Counted from the first letter of the stretch, positions 15,367 to 24,308 are shown. The stretch: DNA of 26,966 bases from CAYGZC01 sp964354225 (GCA_964354225.1 CAYGZC010000341.1:1-26966); one strand, 5' to 3'. The notes: generated by a model from the sequence alone, not told the origin. Numbers and translations: made by a program.

Positions 15367-16152
15367 ATGAGTATAAATATTAATTCACACGCTATAGTTA
15401 GCCCAAAAGCGCAGTTGGGTGAAAACATAACCGTCGGACCGTTTACGATCATCGAAGATGATGTCATCATCGGCAGCGGAACATCGATCGCCTCCAATGT
15501 TCTTCTCGCTAATGGAACACGCATTGGCAAGGAATGTCGAATTCATCATGGAGCGGTACTCGGTACAATCCCTCAAGACTTAAAATTCCATGGTGAATCA
15601 ACCACGCTTGAAATCGGTGATCACAATGTTATCCGAGAGTATGCAACATTAAACAGGGGAACACGTGAGTGTTTAAAAACCATCGTTGGCAGCCACTGTT
15701 ATTTCATGGCATATTCACACATTGCCCACGATTGTATAGTCGGGAATCATGTTATCTTGGCTAATTCAGTGAACATGGGCGGACATGTACTCATCGAAGA
15801 TCATGCCGTTATCGGTGGAATTGTAGCTATTCATCAATTTTCCCTCATAGGTGCACACACGATGGTTGGCGGCGGATTCCGTATCACGAAAGACGTCCCA
15901 CCTTATGTGCTCGCTGGATCAGAACCACTCACGTTCAAGGGCTTGAATGTTGTTGGATTACGGAGACGGAATTTCACAAATGAAAAAATTGAACTTCTCG
16001 ATAAGGCATACCATCTTATTTATCATTCAAATATGAATGTTTCCCAAGCAATTGCGAAAATCAAAGCTGAATTCCAGATGACGGACGAAATAAAACATCT
16101 TGTAGAATTCATTGAGAAGAGCAAGCGCGGCATCATCGGAAAACGTCGATGA
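15367..16152 (+). CDS. lpxA: Acyl-[ACP]-UDP-N-acetylglucosamine O-acyltransferase LpxA
   Basis: This 261-residue enzyme catalyses the first step of lipid A synthesis. A left-handed beta-helix of hexapeptide repeats covers about 1-190 (G-E-N-I-T-V-G-P-F, I-G-D-H-N-V-I-R-E), with catalytic His in S-H-I-A-H-D-C and the family's N-x-G-T-R region before it. The C-terminal helical domain begins at G-L-N-V-V-G-L-R-R-R. Length matches E. coli LpxA (262). Its stop overlaps the next start by 4 nt (ATGA). Confidence 0.95.
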   Translation: MSININSHAIVSPKAQLGENITVGPFTIIEDDVIIGSGTSIASNVLLANGTRIGKECRIHHGAVLGTIPQDLKFHGESTTLEIGDHNVIREYATLNRGTRECLKTIVGSHCYFMAYSHIAHDCIVGNHVILANSVNMGGHVLIEDHAVIGGIVAIHQFSLIGAHTMVGGGFRITKDVPPYVLAGSEPLTFKGLNVVGLRRRNFTNEKIELLDKAYHLIYHSNMNVSQAIAKIKAEFQMTDEIKHLVEFIEKSKRGIIGKRR

Positions 16153-16901
16153 TTTGGAAATATATAAATACCGGATTCGAATCCGGTTCGTTCAATATGA
16201 AGTTCGATCAAGAATTAGCTTCCCAATTAACAAGCGGCGTTGGCTCAACCACTTTACGCATTTATGGCTGGCAGCCATCTGCAATCTCCATTGGTTTTAA
16301 CCAGAGGATGGAAGATTTCGATACTGTAAAATTATTTAAAGCAGGCATCGATATTGTTCGCAGACCGACAGGTGGAAAAGCGATTCTCCATGCACACGAA
16401 CTCACGTACAGCGTCGTAACGAAGCTGGAATATCTAGGACCACGAGAAATCTACCGGTTTATAAATGAATGCTTACTTGACGGTTTAAAGTATCTCGGCA
16501 TCAAGGCACAGCTTTCAGTTAAAGATGATAATTTCAAAAAACTTTATCAAACTAATTATTCAATCCCCTGTTTTTCAAGTTCAGCAAAGAGTGAAATCCA
16601 ATACAATGGACAAAAACTTGTGGGCAGCGCCCAGAGACGCTATGGAACGGTCATCCTGCAGCATGGCTCACTTCTACTAGGACCACAACATCAAAAAATT
16701 GTAGAATTCTTTGCACCGCACATCCAGGATTCTCGTGAAATCCTCATCGACATCCTGGCTGCTCGAACAATCGATGTTGAAACAATTTTAGGCAGGAAGG
16801 TTACATTTCATGAAGCTGCTGCAGCAATTAAACAAGGTTTCGAAGATCAGGGTCAAATAATCTTTGAAAATTCAGCAATGATTGAAAATGTTTACCAATA
16901 A
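16149..16901 (+). CDS. LipM-like octanoyltransferase / lipoate-protein ligase family
   Basis: This 250-residue member of the biotin/lipoate ligase fold shows R-R-P-T-G-G-K-A (71-78), H-x-H-E-L-T-Y-S, P-C-F-S-S (Cys141) and the lysine in G-Q-K-L-V-G-S-A-Q (K156). A Cys in the P-C-F motif with this Lys is the LipM arrangement, in which octanoyl is moved from ACP to a lipoyl domain such as GcvH via a Cys thioester. Lipoate ligases (LplA) lack that Cys, and LipB places its Cys elsewhere. Translation is coupled to lpxA. Its place beside fatty-acyl-ACP enzymes suits an acyl-ACP substrate. The exact activity (LipM versus LipL-like amidotransferase) is not settled by sequence alone. Confidence 0.82.
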   Translation: MIWKYINTGFESGSFNMKFDQELASQLTSGVGSTTLRIYGWQPSAISIGFNQRMEDFDTVKLFKAGIDIVRRPTGGKAILHAHELTYSVVTKLEYLGPREIYRFINECLLDGLKYLGIKAQLSVKDDNFKKLYQTNYSIPCFSSSAKSEIQYNGQKLVGSAQRRYGTVILQHGSLLLGPQHQKIVEFFAPHIQDSREILIDILAARTIDVETILGRKVTFHEAAAAIKQGFEDQGQIIFENSAMIENVYQ

Positions 16902-16937
16902 TGATTTAAATATTTTCTAAATTATTTAGATTCTGCT

Positions 16938-17765
16938 ATGAAAAATAAAAAAATAATTTCAGTAAAACCTCGGGTCGTCACCACAAAAACAGTAATGATG
17001 ATGAAGAATACTGGTGAGAAAATAGCAATGCTCACCGCATACGACTATCTTGTTGCAAGATACCTCGATCAGGTTGGCATTGATATTATTCTCGTTGGGG
17101 ACTCGCTTGGGAATGTTGTGCACGGTTACGAAACAACGCTGCCTGTGACAATCGATGATATGATCTACCATGCAAAAGCTGTAAAGCGTGGTGTTAAGAA
17201 TGCGCTTGTTGTTGTAGATATGCCTTTTATGTCATTTCAAACAAGTATTGATGATGCAGTAAGAAACGCAGGGCGTATAATGAAAGAGGTTGGAGTTGGA
17301 GCAGTAAAACTTGAAGGCGGCGAGTATATAGCCGACATCGTAAAACATCTTGTAAAAATTGGAATACCGGTAATGGGGCATTTAGGATTAACCCCGCAGG
17401 CAATAAATAAATTCGGTACGTATGAAGTTCGGGCAACAACAAAAGAAGAATCCCGGGAACTGCTGCATGATGCAAAAGTTCTTGCTGATGCCGGAGTGTT
17501 TTCGATTGTTCTTGAAAAAATTCCTGCATCGCTCGCTAAAAAAGTTACTGCGTCAATCTCCGTTCCCACCATTGGCATCGGTGCCGGACCGCATTGCGAT
17601 GGACAGGTGCTCGTCGTTTACGATATGCTTGGTTTGACAGAAGAATTTAAGCCGCGCTTTGTCCGGCGGTATTCTGAATTAGCTGAAACAATGCGCGGTG
17701 CATTCCGCACATACATCTCCGATGTTAAATCTAAAAAGTTCCCTTCTAATAAAGAAAGCTATTAG
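16938..17765 (+). CDS. panB: 3-methyl-2-oxobutanoate hydroxymethyltransferase PanB
   Basis: This 275-residue enzyme makes ketopantoate from alpha-ketoisovalerate and methylene-tetrahydrofolate, the first step to pantothenate and CoA. Motifs: M-L-T-A-Y-D-Y, V-G-D-S-L-G (metal-binding Asp), V-V-V-D-M-P-F, V-K-L-E-G-G, M-G-H-L-G-L-T-P-Q, and G-I-G-A-G-x-x-C-D-G-Q-V-L-V. It has about 20 extra residues before the core compared with E. coli. It lies 36 bp after the LipM-like gene and 8 bp before surE. Confidence 0.95.
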   Translation: MKNKKIISVKPRVVTTKTVMMMKNTGEKIAMLTAYDYLVARYLDQVGIDIILVGDSLGNVVHGYETTLPVTIDDMIYHAKAVKRGVKNALVVVDMPFMSFQTSIDDAVRNAGRIMKEVGVGAVKLEGGEYIADIVKHLVKIGIPVMGHLGLTPQAINKFGTYEVRATTKEESRELLHDAKVLADAGVFSIVLEKIPASLAKKVTASISVPTIGIGAGPHCDGQVLVVYDMLGLTEEFKPRFVRRYSELAETMRGAFRTYISDVKSKKFPSNKESY

Positions 17766-17773
17766 GCAAGCCT

Positions 17774-18586
17774 GTGAAGAAAGCATCGAAGCGGCTAAAA
17801 ATCCTTGTATCTAACGATGACGGTATAGATGCGCCCGGCATTTATGCTTTGGTGCAAGAGTTAAAGAAAATCGGTACAGTCACAGTGGTCGCACCAGACG
17901 AGCAGCGAAGTGCAGTCGGACATGCCATTACTATGAATTATCCTCTCCGGGTCAGAAAATTTTTTAAATACGATGAATTCTTCGGGTATGCAATTGAAGG
18001 AACTCCAGCAGACAGCGTTAAAATCGCTGTGCGCACGGTCCTTCGTGATAAACCCGATCTTCTAATCTCCGGTATCAATCACGGCTCGAATACCGCCATC
18101 AACATTATTTATTCTGGGACAGTTTCAGCTGCAACCGAAGGCACGATTCTCGGTATTCCATCAATCGCTGTTTCACTAACTACTTACGACGAGCCAGATT
18201 TCAGGTTCGCTGCGAAATTTGCGCGAAAACTTGCTGAGTTCATCTCAAGAAAAGGATTACCGAAAGACACTCTCCTAAATGTGAATATCCCACCATTAAA
18301 AGAAAAAGATATCCGCGGTGTACGAATAACGCGTCAGGGAAAATCACGCTGGGATGATACATTCGACGTAAGACGCGATCCAAACAATAAAGAATATTAT
18401 TGGCTTACAGGTAAGCTTGAAGTATTGGATACTTCGGACGAAGCTGATCTGATAGCAATCTTCAATCATTACATCTCAATAACCCCCATCCACTTCGATC
18501 TCACTGATTATAAAGCGCTCTCGGAAATCCGAAGATGGAATCTGGAAAAACTTTTTAAGAAAAACAAAAAGCGTAAACGACTTTAA
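17774..18586 (+). CDS. surE: 5'/3'-nucleotidase SurE
   Basis: This 270-residue metal-dependent nucleotidase dephosphorylates nucleoside monophosphates and short polyphosphates and is linked to stationary-phase survival. The N-terminal S-N-D-D-G-I-D-A-P-G-I holds the metal-binding Asp pair; S-A-V-G-H-A-I-T, S-G-I-N-H-G-S-N-T and Y-S-G-T-V-S-A-A-T-E-G complete the active site. A basic tail (K-K-N-K-K-R-K-R-L) ends the protein. The start is GTG, 8 bp after panB. The stop TAA shares two bases with the stop of the convergent gene on the other strand. Confidence 0.95.
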   Translation: MKKASKRLKILVSNDDGIDAPGIYALVQELKKIGTVTVVAPDEQRSAVGHAITMNYPLRVRKFFKYDEFFGYAIEGTPADSVKIAVRTVLRDKPDLLISGINHGSNTAINIIYSGTVSAATEGTILGIPSIAVSLTTYDEPDFRFAAKFARKLAEFISRKGLPKDTLLNVNIPPLKEKDIRGVRITRQGKSRWDDTFDVRRDPNNKEYYWLTGKLEVLDTSDEADLIAIFNHYISITPIHFDLTDYKALSEIRRWNLEKLFKKNKKRKRL

Positions 18587-18593
18587 GTCGTTT
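18575..18593. terminator. Bidirectional terminator palindrome containing both convergent stop codons
   Basis: AAACGACTT, a central T and AAGTCGTTT form a perfect 9+1+9 dyad. The surE TAA (18584-18586) and the opposing gene's TAA (18585-18583) both lie at its centre. Short T/A runs follow in each direction. Its position suggests termination for both operons, although the T-tracts are short. Confidence 0.6.
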
Positions 18594-19740
18594 TAAAAAT
18601 AAATGTAAGAACAATTCCAGCAAGAACTGCAAATTGGACAACTTTAGCAATTCTAATATTCCATTCTTTCAGCAAATGCCAGATAAAAGCCATTATGTAC
18701 ATAGCGATGCATAATCCGATGAAAAGTCCAAAACATCCCAGATAGTTCAAGGTCGGACCAAAATACCGAATAAAACTCCACTCGTACGTGTATCCATAAA
18801 CGACCAACAGATGAACTACATAAACTAGCAATGATTCCATTCCAAACAAGGTAAAGATAGATCGAGACGATATTTTTCTTTTTTGTTCATACCCCCAGAG
18901 ACCCGCTAAGCAAAGCACAACTAAACCTAACCTGACGAAGAAGAACTCAGGACTTGCCTGCCAGAAATCATGATTCGGATATAGCGTCAGGGGCATAATC
19001 TCAGCAATCAGTGATAACAAAATACCGACAACAGCAAGCAATGTGATCGTATTTATGAATTTTTGTTCTTCCCCTCTCTCTTTCAATTTTAAAAACCAGT
19101 AACCCAAAATTGTTCCGGCAATCAAAAATGCTGACCATGGAAATAATGGAAATTGAGATTTAAACTGAGGCGACAAATACGGTCGAAACCAAATTGGCAT
19201 GGCTGAATGATCCAAATTTCTGATGATTGGAGAAATAAAAATAATTATCACAGCAATAAATAATGAAGCACCGATAAATATTGCATATCTCCTCGTAAAT
19301 ACTGCTAAGAAAACAAGGAGCAATAATGTGATTGCGATTGTTTGAAGAATATCGACCTGAAAAAAAGATATCCATAATTTCTCATCATTTAATAGCAAAA
19401 GTCGGGTTAGAGAGAAAAAAGGAAGATGGAGTGAATAACCAACGATCAGGATAAATATTAACCGAAAAGCATATCTCAACAAAGGTTTACGGAACATCAC
19501 ATAGTCGTTCCATTTTCGATGTAGCGTTATTGCAAGAGCAAATCCGGCACAAAAGAGAAATAAGGGTGCAACCAGTCCATTCAAGAATGTTAAGATTTTA
19601 AAAAGCGTTTGGTCCTTGATGTCTGAGCGCATGATCGCATTTACAACATGCGTTTCAATCATTACGAATACTGCCCACCCCCGAAGTAAATCAATGAAAT
19701 GAAATCTCGAGCTGGAGGATGATGACGGAGATAAAGTCAC
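18583..19740 (-). CDS. Membrane acyltransferase-like protein (DUF1624/HGSNAT-type)
   Basis: This 385-residue protein has about ten predicted transmembrane segments. It opens with the R-F-H-F-I-D-L-L-R-G-W-A-V-F-x-M-I-x-T-H motif, which resembles the D-x-x-R-G and His signature of DUF1624/heparan-alpha-glucosaminide acetyltransferase-like and related acyltransferase-3 proteins. Such proteins move acetyl groups across the membrane onto sugars; the acceptor here is unknown. F-L-F-C-A-G-F-A-L and F-G-M-E-S-L-L-V-Y-V-V-H fit the same families. It starts at a GTG 22 bp after the response regulator, so the two are probably co-transcribed. No clear Shine-Dalgarno is seen. Confidence 0.72.
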   Translation of the reverse strand: MTLSPSSSSSSRFHFIDLLRGWAVFVMIETHVVNAIMRSDIKDQTLFKILTFLNGLVAPLFLFCAGFALAITLHRKWNDYVMFRKPLLRYAFRLIFILIVGYSLHLPFFSLTRLLLLNDEKLWISFFQVDILQTIAITLLLLVFLAVFTRRYAIFIGASLFIAVIIIFISPIIRNLDHSAMPIWFRPYLSPQFKSQFPLFPWSAFLIAGTILGYWFLKLKERGEEQKFINTITLLAVVGILLSLIAEIMPLTLYPNHDFWQASPEFFFVRLGLVVLCLAGLWGYEQKRKISSRSIFTLFGMESLLVYVVHLLVVYGYTYEWSFIRYFGPTLNYLGCFGLFIGLCIAMYIMAFIWHLLKEWNIRIAKVVQFAVLAGIVLTFIFKTT

Positions 19741-19762
19741 TTTTAAATTATGGAACGCCGAG

Positions 19763-20137
19763 TTACCTGGTTTCGGTTTTTTGTTTGATTAACAAATCAA
19801 GGTTTTCCATATCAACGGGCTTCGTGATATAGGCATCCACCCCAAGTGAGTGTCCGTACTTTTGAGCGAGAAAATCATCCACAGCAGTAAGAAAGAAAAA
19901 TGGGACATCCCTGAGCTGTTTTATCTTTTTAACCTCCTGAAATAACTCGAAACCATTCATGGGACTCATGCGAAGATCGGCAATGATAATATCCGGCTCA
20001 TCGGTTTTCAACAGTTCCAATGCACCGTTACCGTTATCCGAGATACGAACATCATATCCCCTATCCTCCAAACCAATTTTCATCATATGCAAAACATCGG
20101 TTTCATCATCGACGTAAAGTATTTTTATTTTTTCCAT
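19763..20137 (-). CDS. Single-domain response regulator (CheY-like receiver)
   Basis: This 124-residue receiver domain has no output domain. Acidic pair D10/D11 (Y-V-D-D-E), phosphoacceptor D54 (I-I-A-D-L-R-M), switch T84 (F-F-L-T-A-V-D) and K106 (I-T-K-P-V-D) are all present, so it should be phosphorylated by a histidine kinase encoded elsewhere. AGGGA precedes the ATG. It is the first gene of a two-gene unit with the membrane acyltransferase-like gene, and a promoter-like site lies in the gap upstream. As a stand-alone receiver it must act by protein contact. Confidence 0.9.
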   Translation of the reverse strand: MEKIKILYVDDETDVLHMMKIGLEDRGYDVRISDNGNGALELLKTDEPDIIIADLRMSPMNGFELFQEVKKIKQLRDVPFFFLTAVDDFLAQKYGHSLGVDAYITKPVDMENLDLLIKQKTETR

Positions 20138-20173
20138 TTAGATTCCCTTTCATTCAATTAGAAACGATAAACA

Positions 20174-20215
20174 TTGTCATTTGACAAAAATAATCCTAAT
20201 TCTATCGAAAGTCAA
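20174..20215 (-). promoter_or_regulatory. Sigma-70-like promoter with overlapping inverted repeat, upstream of the response regulator
   Basis: On the minus strand TTGACT (20215-20210), a 17-bp spacer and TATTTT (20192-20187) are followed directly by the dyad TTGTCA-TT-TGACAA (20187-20174). The dyad sits where transcription would begin and could be an operator. Both elements lie in the 110-bp gap upstream of the response regulator. No regulator is identified. Confidence 0.4.
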
Positions 20216-20247
20216 GTATTCAATTGGGTTCTGCTGATTATTCTTCG

Positions 20248-22335
20248 TTAATCCCGTTTGAAATCTTTTAGCGCCTTTTCGGCTGCCGTAAGAAGTGCCT
20301 CAGGACCAACAGATAATCCGGTGGCATTTTTCATCCAGAGATCAGGAGCGACCCGACCCATTGTTGCCATTCGCTCGAACTCCGGACCGATAGCGCCGGC
20401 TTTCTTCATCTGCCCTTCTATTTGGAAAGCAATCATGTGACCAATTGAATAATCGGGAAGATACATATACGAGTCGATTATGTGAGAATAAATACCAAGA
20501 AGAATAACATCTTGCTTCTTAAAAACAGGTGCGTAATACCGATTCCAAATATTTTTTGCAATTTGAATTGTCGCTTCCTTCAACTCACCCGGTGTTGTAT
20601 TCGGATGGGCATACATCCATCGCCAAACTTCCATATCGACAAGTGCAACACCCGATATTTCATAAACTGCCCAGAAATCATTTATTACTTTTAGAACTTC
20701 ACTTTGCGCCCCTTGTGTTGGTAAACCTAAAAATTCAAGATCATGATCCTGAAATACATACGCCAACGCTTCGGTGAAGGCAGTATTCGGAACACCCTGC
20801 AAAAAATAATGATCGATGTTGTTAAGCGAAAATGTTTGCTCCACGTTATGTCCCATTTCATGGAGTGCAATGCTGTATCCCTTGTAATTCATTCCACTCT
20901 TTTCAACACGAGTACGGAGATGGGTTTTTTCAGAACGCATTCCCGCACCCGCGGCATGTCCCGATCCGCGTGCCGGGTCGACAATGATATTACTCGCAAG
21001 ATACTCGGATCGCTCTTTTGTGAAACCTAATTTCATCAAGAGATTGGGGATATCATTCTTGTAAGCATCGGCAGTTGGATATTTCTTCGAGACCATCTCA
21101 TCAAGTTGTGCTTCCGTGACGGTACCTCGCGGTCGGAAACCATTATACCAAATATCGAACGGCTCCAGCGGTCGACCCAGACGGGATTCTATTATCCCAG
21201 CGACTTTGGGAACAAGCTCTGATGATAGAATTTGTTCAAACATCGATTTAACTCGTTCCTCCGGTATTTCCCGACTCTCATCAAATCGTCTGGCAATTAA
21301 AGTTGGTGCTGTTGGAGAATATGGATCGAGCTTCTTTGATGCTGTGAATGTTTTTATAAGATTTACATATCGTGTATCTGGTTCCGGTGCATTGGTTATT
21401 GTAACATTGGGCTTTGCAAGTATGTCGGCATCTTTTACGGCTGCAAGTTTTACTTCGTTCGAGTAAGGATTCCAATCAACATTGGGATTATTAACAACTA
21501 CTTCAGGGATTGTTTGAGTGACAATTCTTTCCATCAGCTGCTGAATCATTCGCTGCTTCGCAAGTCCATCTTTTATATCACTGTAATTCGCTTTCAACTC
21601 ATCACGTAAATTCCAGTGCGAAAGTAAACGCAATTTGGGTGGAAAAAGTCGGTTGCCGTTATTATCAATGAGATGGTGCATCCATATGTTGTACTCAGAA
21701 ATATATTTATCCGCTTCAGAGGTTGCCTGAGCAATTGCAAGATTAACCTCGGCTGGAACCCGCTTGGAAAATATTTGTGTAAGCCGTGCTTCCGCCCATT
21801 TACGACGAGACCACTTCTCGCCATCTGTTAACCGCTGCTCAAGTGTTGTGAGTGGGAAGTTCAGAAGAACCACGAATGCAAGTTTGTTCTGGAAGAAATC
21901 ATCTATGACGTGTGCTGAGGGATCATATCCGGCAAAAATATCATCAAACTGCTTGATGGGTCCAAGGTCAAGATCAACATAAGTACGGAACTCACGACCA
22001 ATTTCCTGCATATGCCCGAATAATTTTTCAAGGAGATTTTCGAATCGATTGAACATCTCATCGAGTGTTTTCTGATCGCTGGCGAAGTTAGTTCGAACGA
22101 ACCCCTCAAACACACTCGCATCTCCATCCTCAGCCCGCCAGAAATCTGAGACTTGCTTCAAACCCTGCTGTAAACGAACACGCTGGTCTTCACCATATTT
22201 TTTTATCAGCTCGTTTTCGAGTTTTGTGACTGTGGCTTTCATCCAAATCGGTTGCGTTTGTGCATTCATTGTATTCGACCCTGCAATAAGTAATAACAAA
22301 GCAATTGTTAAAACAGTAAAATATTGACCGCTCAT
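20248..22335 (-). CDS. Secreted zinc metallopeptidase-like protein (gluzincin type)
   Basis: This 695-residue protein has a signal peptide ending near T-M-N-A-Q, so it is exported. The zinc motif is H-E-M-G-H (H492-H496) in G-Y-S-I-A-L-H-E-M-G-H-N, and a second acidic motif, F-T-E-A-L-A-Y, puts E522 26 residues after H496 as the likely third ligand. This fits clan MA gluzincins, broadly like oligopeptidase families M3/M32, but I cannot assign a family. The N-terminal 450 residues are mainly helical and Trp/Arg-rich. I chose the ATG at 22335, with GGAG 7 nt upstream, over an ATG at 22347 that contains that GGAG. The substrate is unknown. Confidence 0.75.
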   Translation of the reverse strand: MSGQYFTVLTIALLLLIAGSNTMNAQTQPIWMKATVTKLENELIKKYGEDQRVRLQQGLKQVSDFWRAEDGDASVFEGFVRTNFASDQKTLDEMFNRFENLLEKLFGHMQEIGREFRTYVDLDLGPIKQFDDIFAGYDPSAHVIDDFFQNKLAFVVLLNFPLTTLEQRLTDGEKWSRRKWAEARLTQIFSKRVPAEVNLAIAQATSEADKYISEYNIWMHHLIDNNGNRLFPPKLRLLSHWNLRDELKANYSDIKDGLAKQRMIQQLMERIVTQTIPEVVVNNPNVDWNPYSNEVKLAAVKDADILAKPNVTITNAPEPDTRYVNLIKTFTASKKLDPYSPTAPTLIARRFDESREIPEERVKSMFEQILSSELVPKVAGIIESRLGRPLEPFDIWYNGFRPRGTVTEAQLDEMVSKKYPTADAYKNDIPNLLMKLGFTKERSEYLASNIIVDPARGSGHAAGAGMRSEKTHLRTRVEKSGMNYKGYSIALHEMGHNVEQTFSLNNIDHYFLQGVPNTAFTEALAYVFQDHDLEFLGLPTQGAQSEVLKVINDFWAVYEISGVALVDMEVWRWMYAHPNTTPGELKEATIQIAKNIWNRYYAPVFKKQDVILLGIYSHIIDSYMYLPDYSIGHMIAFQIEGQMKKAGAIGPEFERMATMGRVAPDLWMKNATGLSVGPEALLTAAEKALKDFKRD

Positions 22336-22421
22336 GATATTCTCCATTTGATTATTGATTTGATTCTGGTGGGAAGAATTTAACTTAAATTCCGAAGGTT
22401 TGCAAATTCCAGAAATAAAAA

Positions 22422-22452
22422 CCTCCAGAACTCATTCAACCGATTCTGGAGG
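22422..22452 (-). terminator. Rho-independent terminator after the T9SS protein gene
   Basis: On the minus strand CCTCCAGAA and TTCTGGAGG form a 9-bp stem with a 13-nt loop, followed by TTTTTAT. It lies 27 bp past the stop of the gene that ends at 22479. Confidence 0.85.
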
Positions 22453-22478
22453 CTTGATAAAACACCCTTAGTTATCAG

Positions 22479-24179
22479 CTATCTCACGAGTAACATCTTT
22501 TTAACTGCCGAGAAATTATTTGTATGGAACTGGTAAAAATATACTCCGCTTGCTATATGACTGCCATCCCAGAATACTTCATAGTGTCCGGGTTGTTTCG
22601 TTTCATCAATTAACCGAGCAACTTCTCTACCGAGCAGATCATAAACAATTAATGATACATCAGATACCTTCGGGATGTCGAATTGAATCTTTGTAACTGG
22701 GTTGAACGGATTGGGATAATTTTGTCTTAGCGAAAACGACTTCGGAATGGATTTATTTTTGTCAACGACACTAACCATGTAATCATTATCAAAAATCTCT
22801 TTGGCACGGCGGGCGTTGTTCAGCATCTCTTCTACATTCATACCAGATACGAGTGCATATACTGATTTAAGTGTGTCGCAGTAGTTCACTTGTGAAAACG
22901 GTCCAAAGGAAACAAAGAACCTTGAATCTGATAAATCTGTCTGTGATTGATTAGGTGCTATTAAACCACGCTCCCCACTTAACCATTCATATATCAATTC
23001 ATCATTAGCACCAGGATCGTTCTTTATTGCTAAATAGAACCACTGGAATATTATTTTTAATGAATCCAATGGCATTGAGGCACTCAATAACGTTACACCT
23101 AACGGGGTCGAACCAACATCAATCGGATTATGAGTATATGCTGTCCTTGTTGATGAATCATAAGCAACATAATTATGTAAAAAATACTGATCGACGTTTA
23201 TTGGACCAACATCCATATCAGCAAAGAAACCAATGTAGGTATCCTGCCAAGTTTTACGGCTAAGATTAATAAACTTATAATCGAGAAAAATTATTGCATC
23301 AGCCGAGGTACCGGTTTTCCACGCATACGATTTTTGAATTACCTTCACTCCCATTGGTACATGCCCAGAGATAATCGGTCTCAAGAAAGTATCCGTAGCA
23401 GAACAATAATAATCGCTGTTCGATATTGCTCCATAATCTTCATCTACATGCGGCTCACCATGATCTGGCATCCCATTTTTTTCAGTATAGACGTCAGGGT
23501 CTTTTTTGTACATTCTCGGATCAAATAGATGGCATGAATCAATCTTGGTGGGATCAAAGTTATCGCTGGCTGGATCGGGATTTGTTACCGGATCGTACGG
23601 TACACCATCGCAGCTTACTTCATATGGATCGGCAAGTCCGTCTGAGCCAACATCGTCAGTTGCAGGATTCCAGTCACCGTCATTATCTTTGCCATCCAAT
23701 TCATCTTCATCAATTTTAACATCATGGTCATCATCATAGACACGTAAATTTGGCTCACCAATTGAATCAATCGAAGTCTTCCAGAATTTGTCGCGCGATG
23801 GATGCTTTTGTTCCGGCTGAAATTCTTTCCGTGCATCCATTCCATTGTATCCTTCGGTAACTCTATATCCGCCATCGATAATTGCCCCGAGACGTGGACC
23901 AGCACCGTAAAGATGCTCAACACCTGAGCCAGCAGGATACTCCAAACCAATACCATCCGGTACAACAGATGCATCCCCATCCCATGCTTGCAAACCCATG
24001 GTCATTTGGTTACTGAGCCATACACGCATGTTAAATCCTTGCTTGACGCGCTCGGCAAAATTGTACATAATATTGGATTGCTCACGACCTCCATTTTGGT
24101 TTTTCTTTGTTGGAGTTCCAGCAAAAGAAAGGATTACTACAATAATAGTAAAAAGCGATAAACATCTTAAATATTTCAT
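22479..24179 (-). CDS. Secreted protein with T9SS type A C-terminal sorting domain
   Basis: This 566-residue protein has an N-terminal signal peptide (about 1-22). The central part has an Asp-rich, calcium-binding-like run over about residues 145-190 (D-D-D-H-D-V-K-I-D-E-D-E-L-D-G-K-D-N-D-G-D), resembling thrombospondin type 3 or dockerin-like loops. The last 85 residues are the type IX sorting domain: S-L-R-Q-N-Y-P-N-P-F-N-P, L-x-V-Y-D-L-L-G-R-E-V, and G-V-Y-F-Y-Q-F with a terminal K-K-M-L-L-V-R. It should cross the outer membrane by the Por/T9SS machinery. The main body has no enzyme motif I recognise. GAGGG precedes the ATG. Confidence 0.85.
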   Translation of the reverse strand: MKYLRCLSLFTIIVVILSFAGTPTKKNQNGGREQSNIMYNFAERVKQGFNMRVWLSNQMTMGLQAWDGDASVVPDGIGLEYPAGSGVEHLYGAGPRLGAIIDGGYRVTEGYNGMDARKEFQPEQKHPSRDKFWKTSIDSIGEPNLRVYDDDHDVKIDEDELDGKDNDGDWNPATDDVGSDGLADPYEVSCDGVPYDPVTNPDPASDNFDPTKIDSCHLFDPRMYKKDPDVYTEKNGMPDHGEPHVDEDYGAISNSDYYCSATDTFLRPIISGHVPMGVKVIQKSYAWKTGTSADAIIFLDYKFINLSRKTWQDTYIGFFADMDVGPINVDQYFLHNYVAYDSSTRTAYTHNPIDVGSTPLGVTLLSASMPLDSLKIIFQWFYLAIKNDPGANDELIYEWLSGERGLIAPNQSQTDLSDSRFFVSFGPFSQVNYCDTLKSVYALVSGMNVEEMLNNARRAKEIFDNDYMVSVVDKNKSIPKSFSLRQNYPNPFNPVTKIQFDIPKVSDVSLIVYDLLGREVARLIDETKQPGHYEVFWDGSHIASGVYFYQFHTNNFSAVKKMLLVR

Positions 24180-24289
24180 AACACCCTCTATGATATGTTA
24201 TCTAATAGTTTTGCCTCGGGAAAAAATGAATCAGTTGCTACGATTCCCTCCAGCATAAGGATATATTACAAATTATTTTCTTAAAAATC

Positions 24290-24308
24290 AATCAGGGAAT
24301 CCCTGATT
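24290..24308. promoter_or_regulatory. Perfect 9+1+9 palindrome upstream of the T9SS protein gene
   Basis: AATCAGGGA, a central A and TCCCTGATT lie about 110 bp before the ATG at 24179, after the terminator of the upstream gene. This could be an operator or a second, weak terminator, since TGATTTTTAAG follows on the minus strand. Confidence 0.4.

Noticed and set aside
22389..22405. TTCCGAAGGTTT, identical to part of the palindrome at 817-849
   Set aside because: A 12-bp match without the partner arm; too short to call a second copy.
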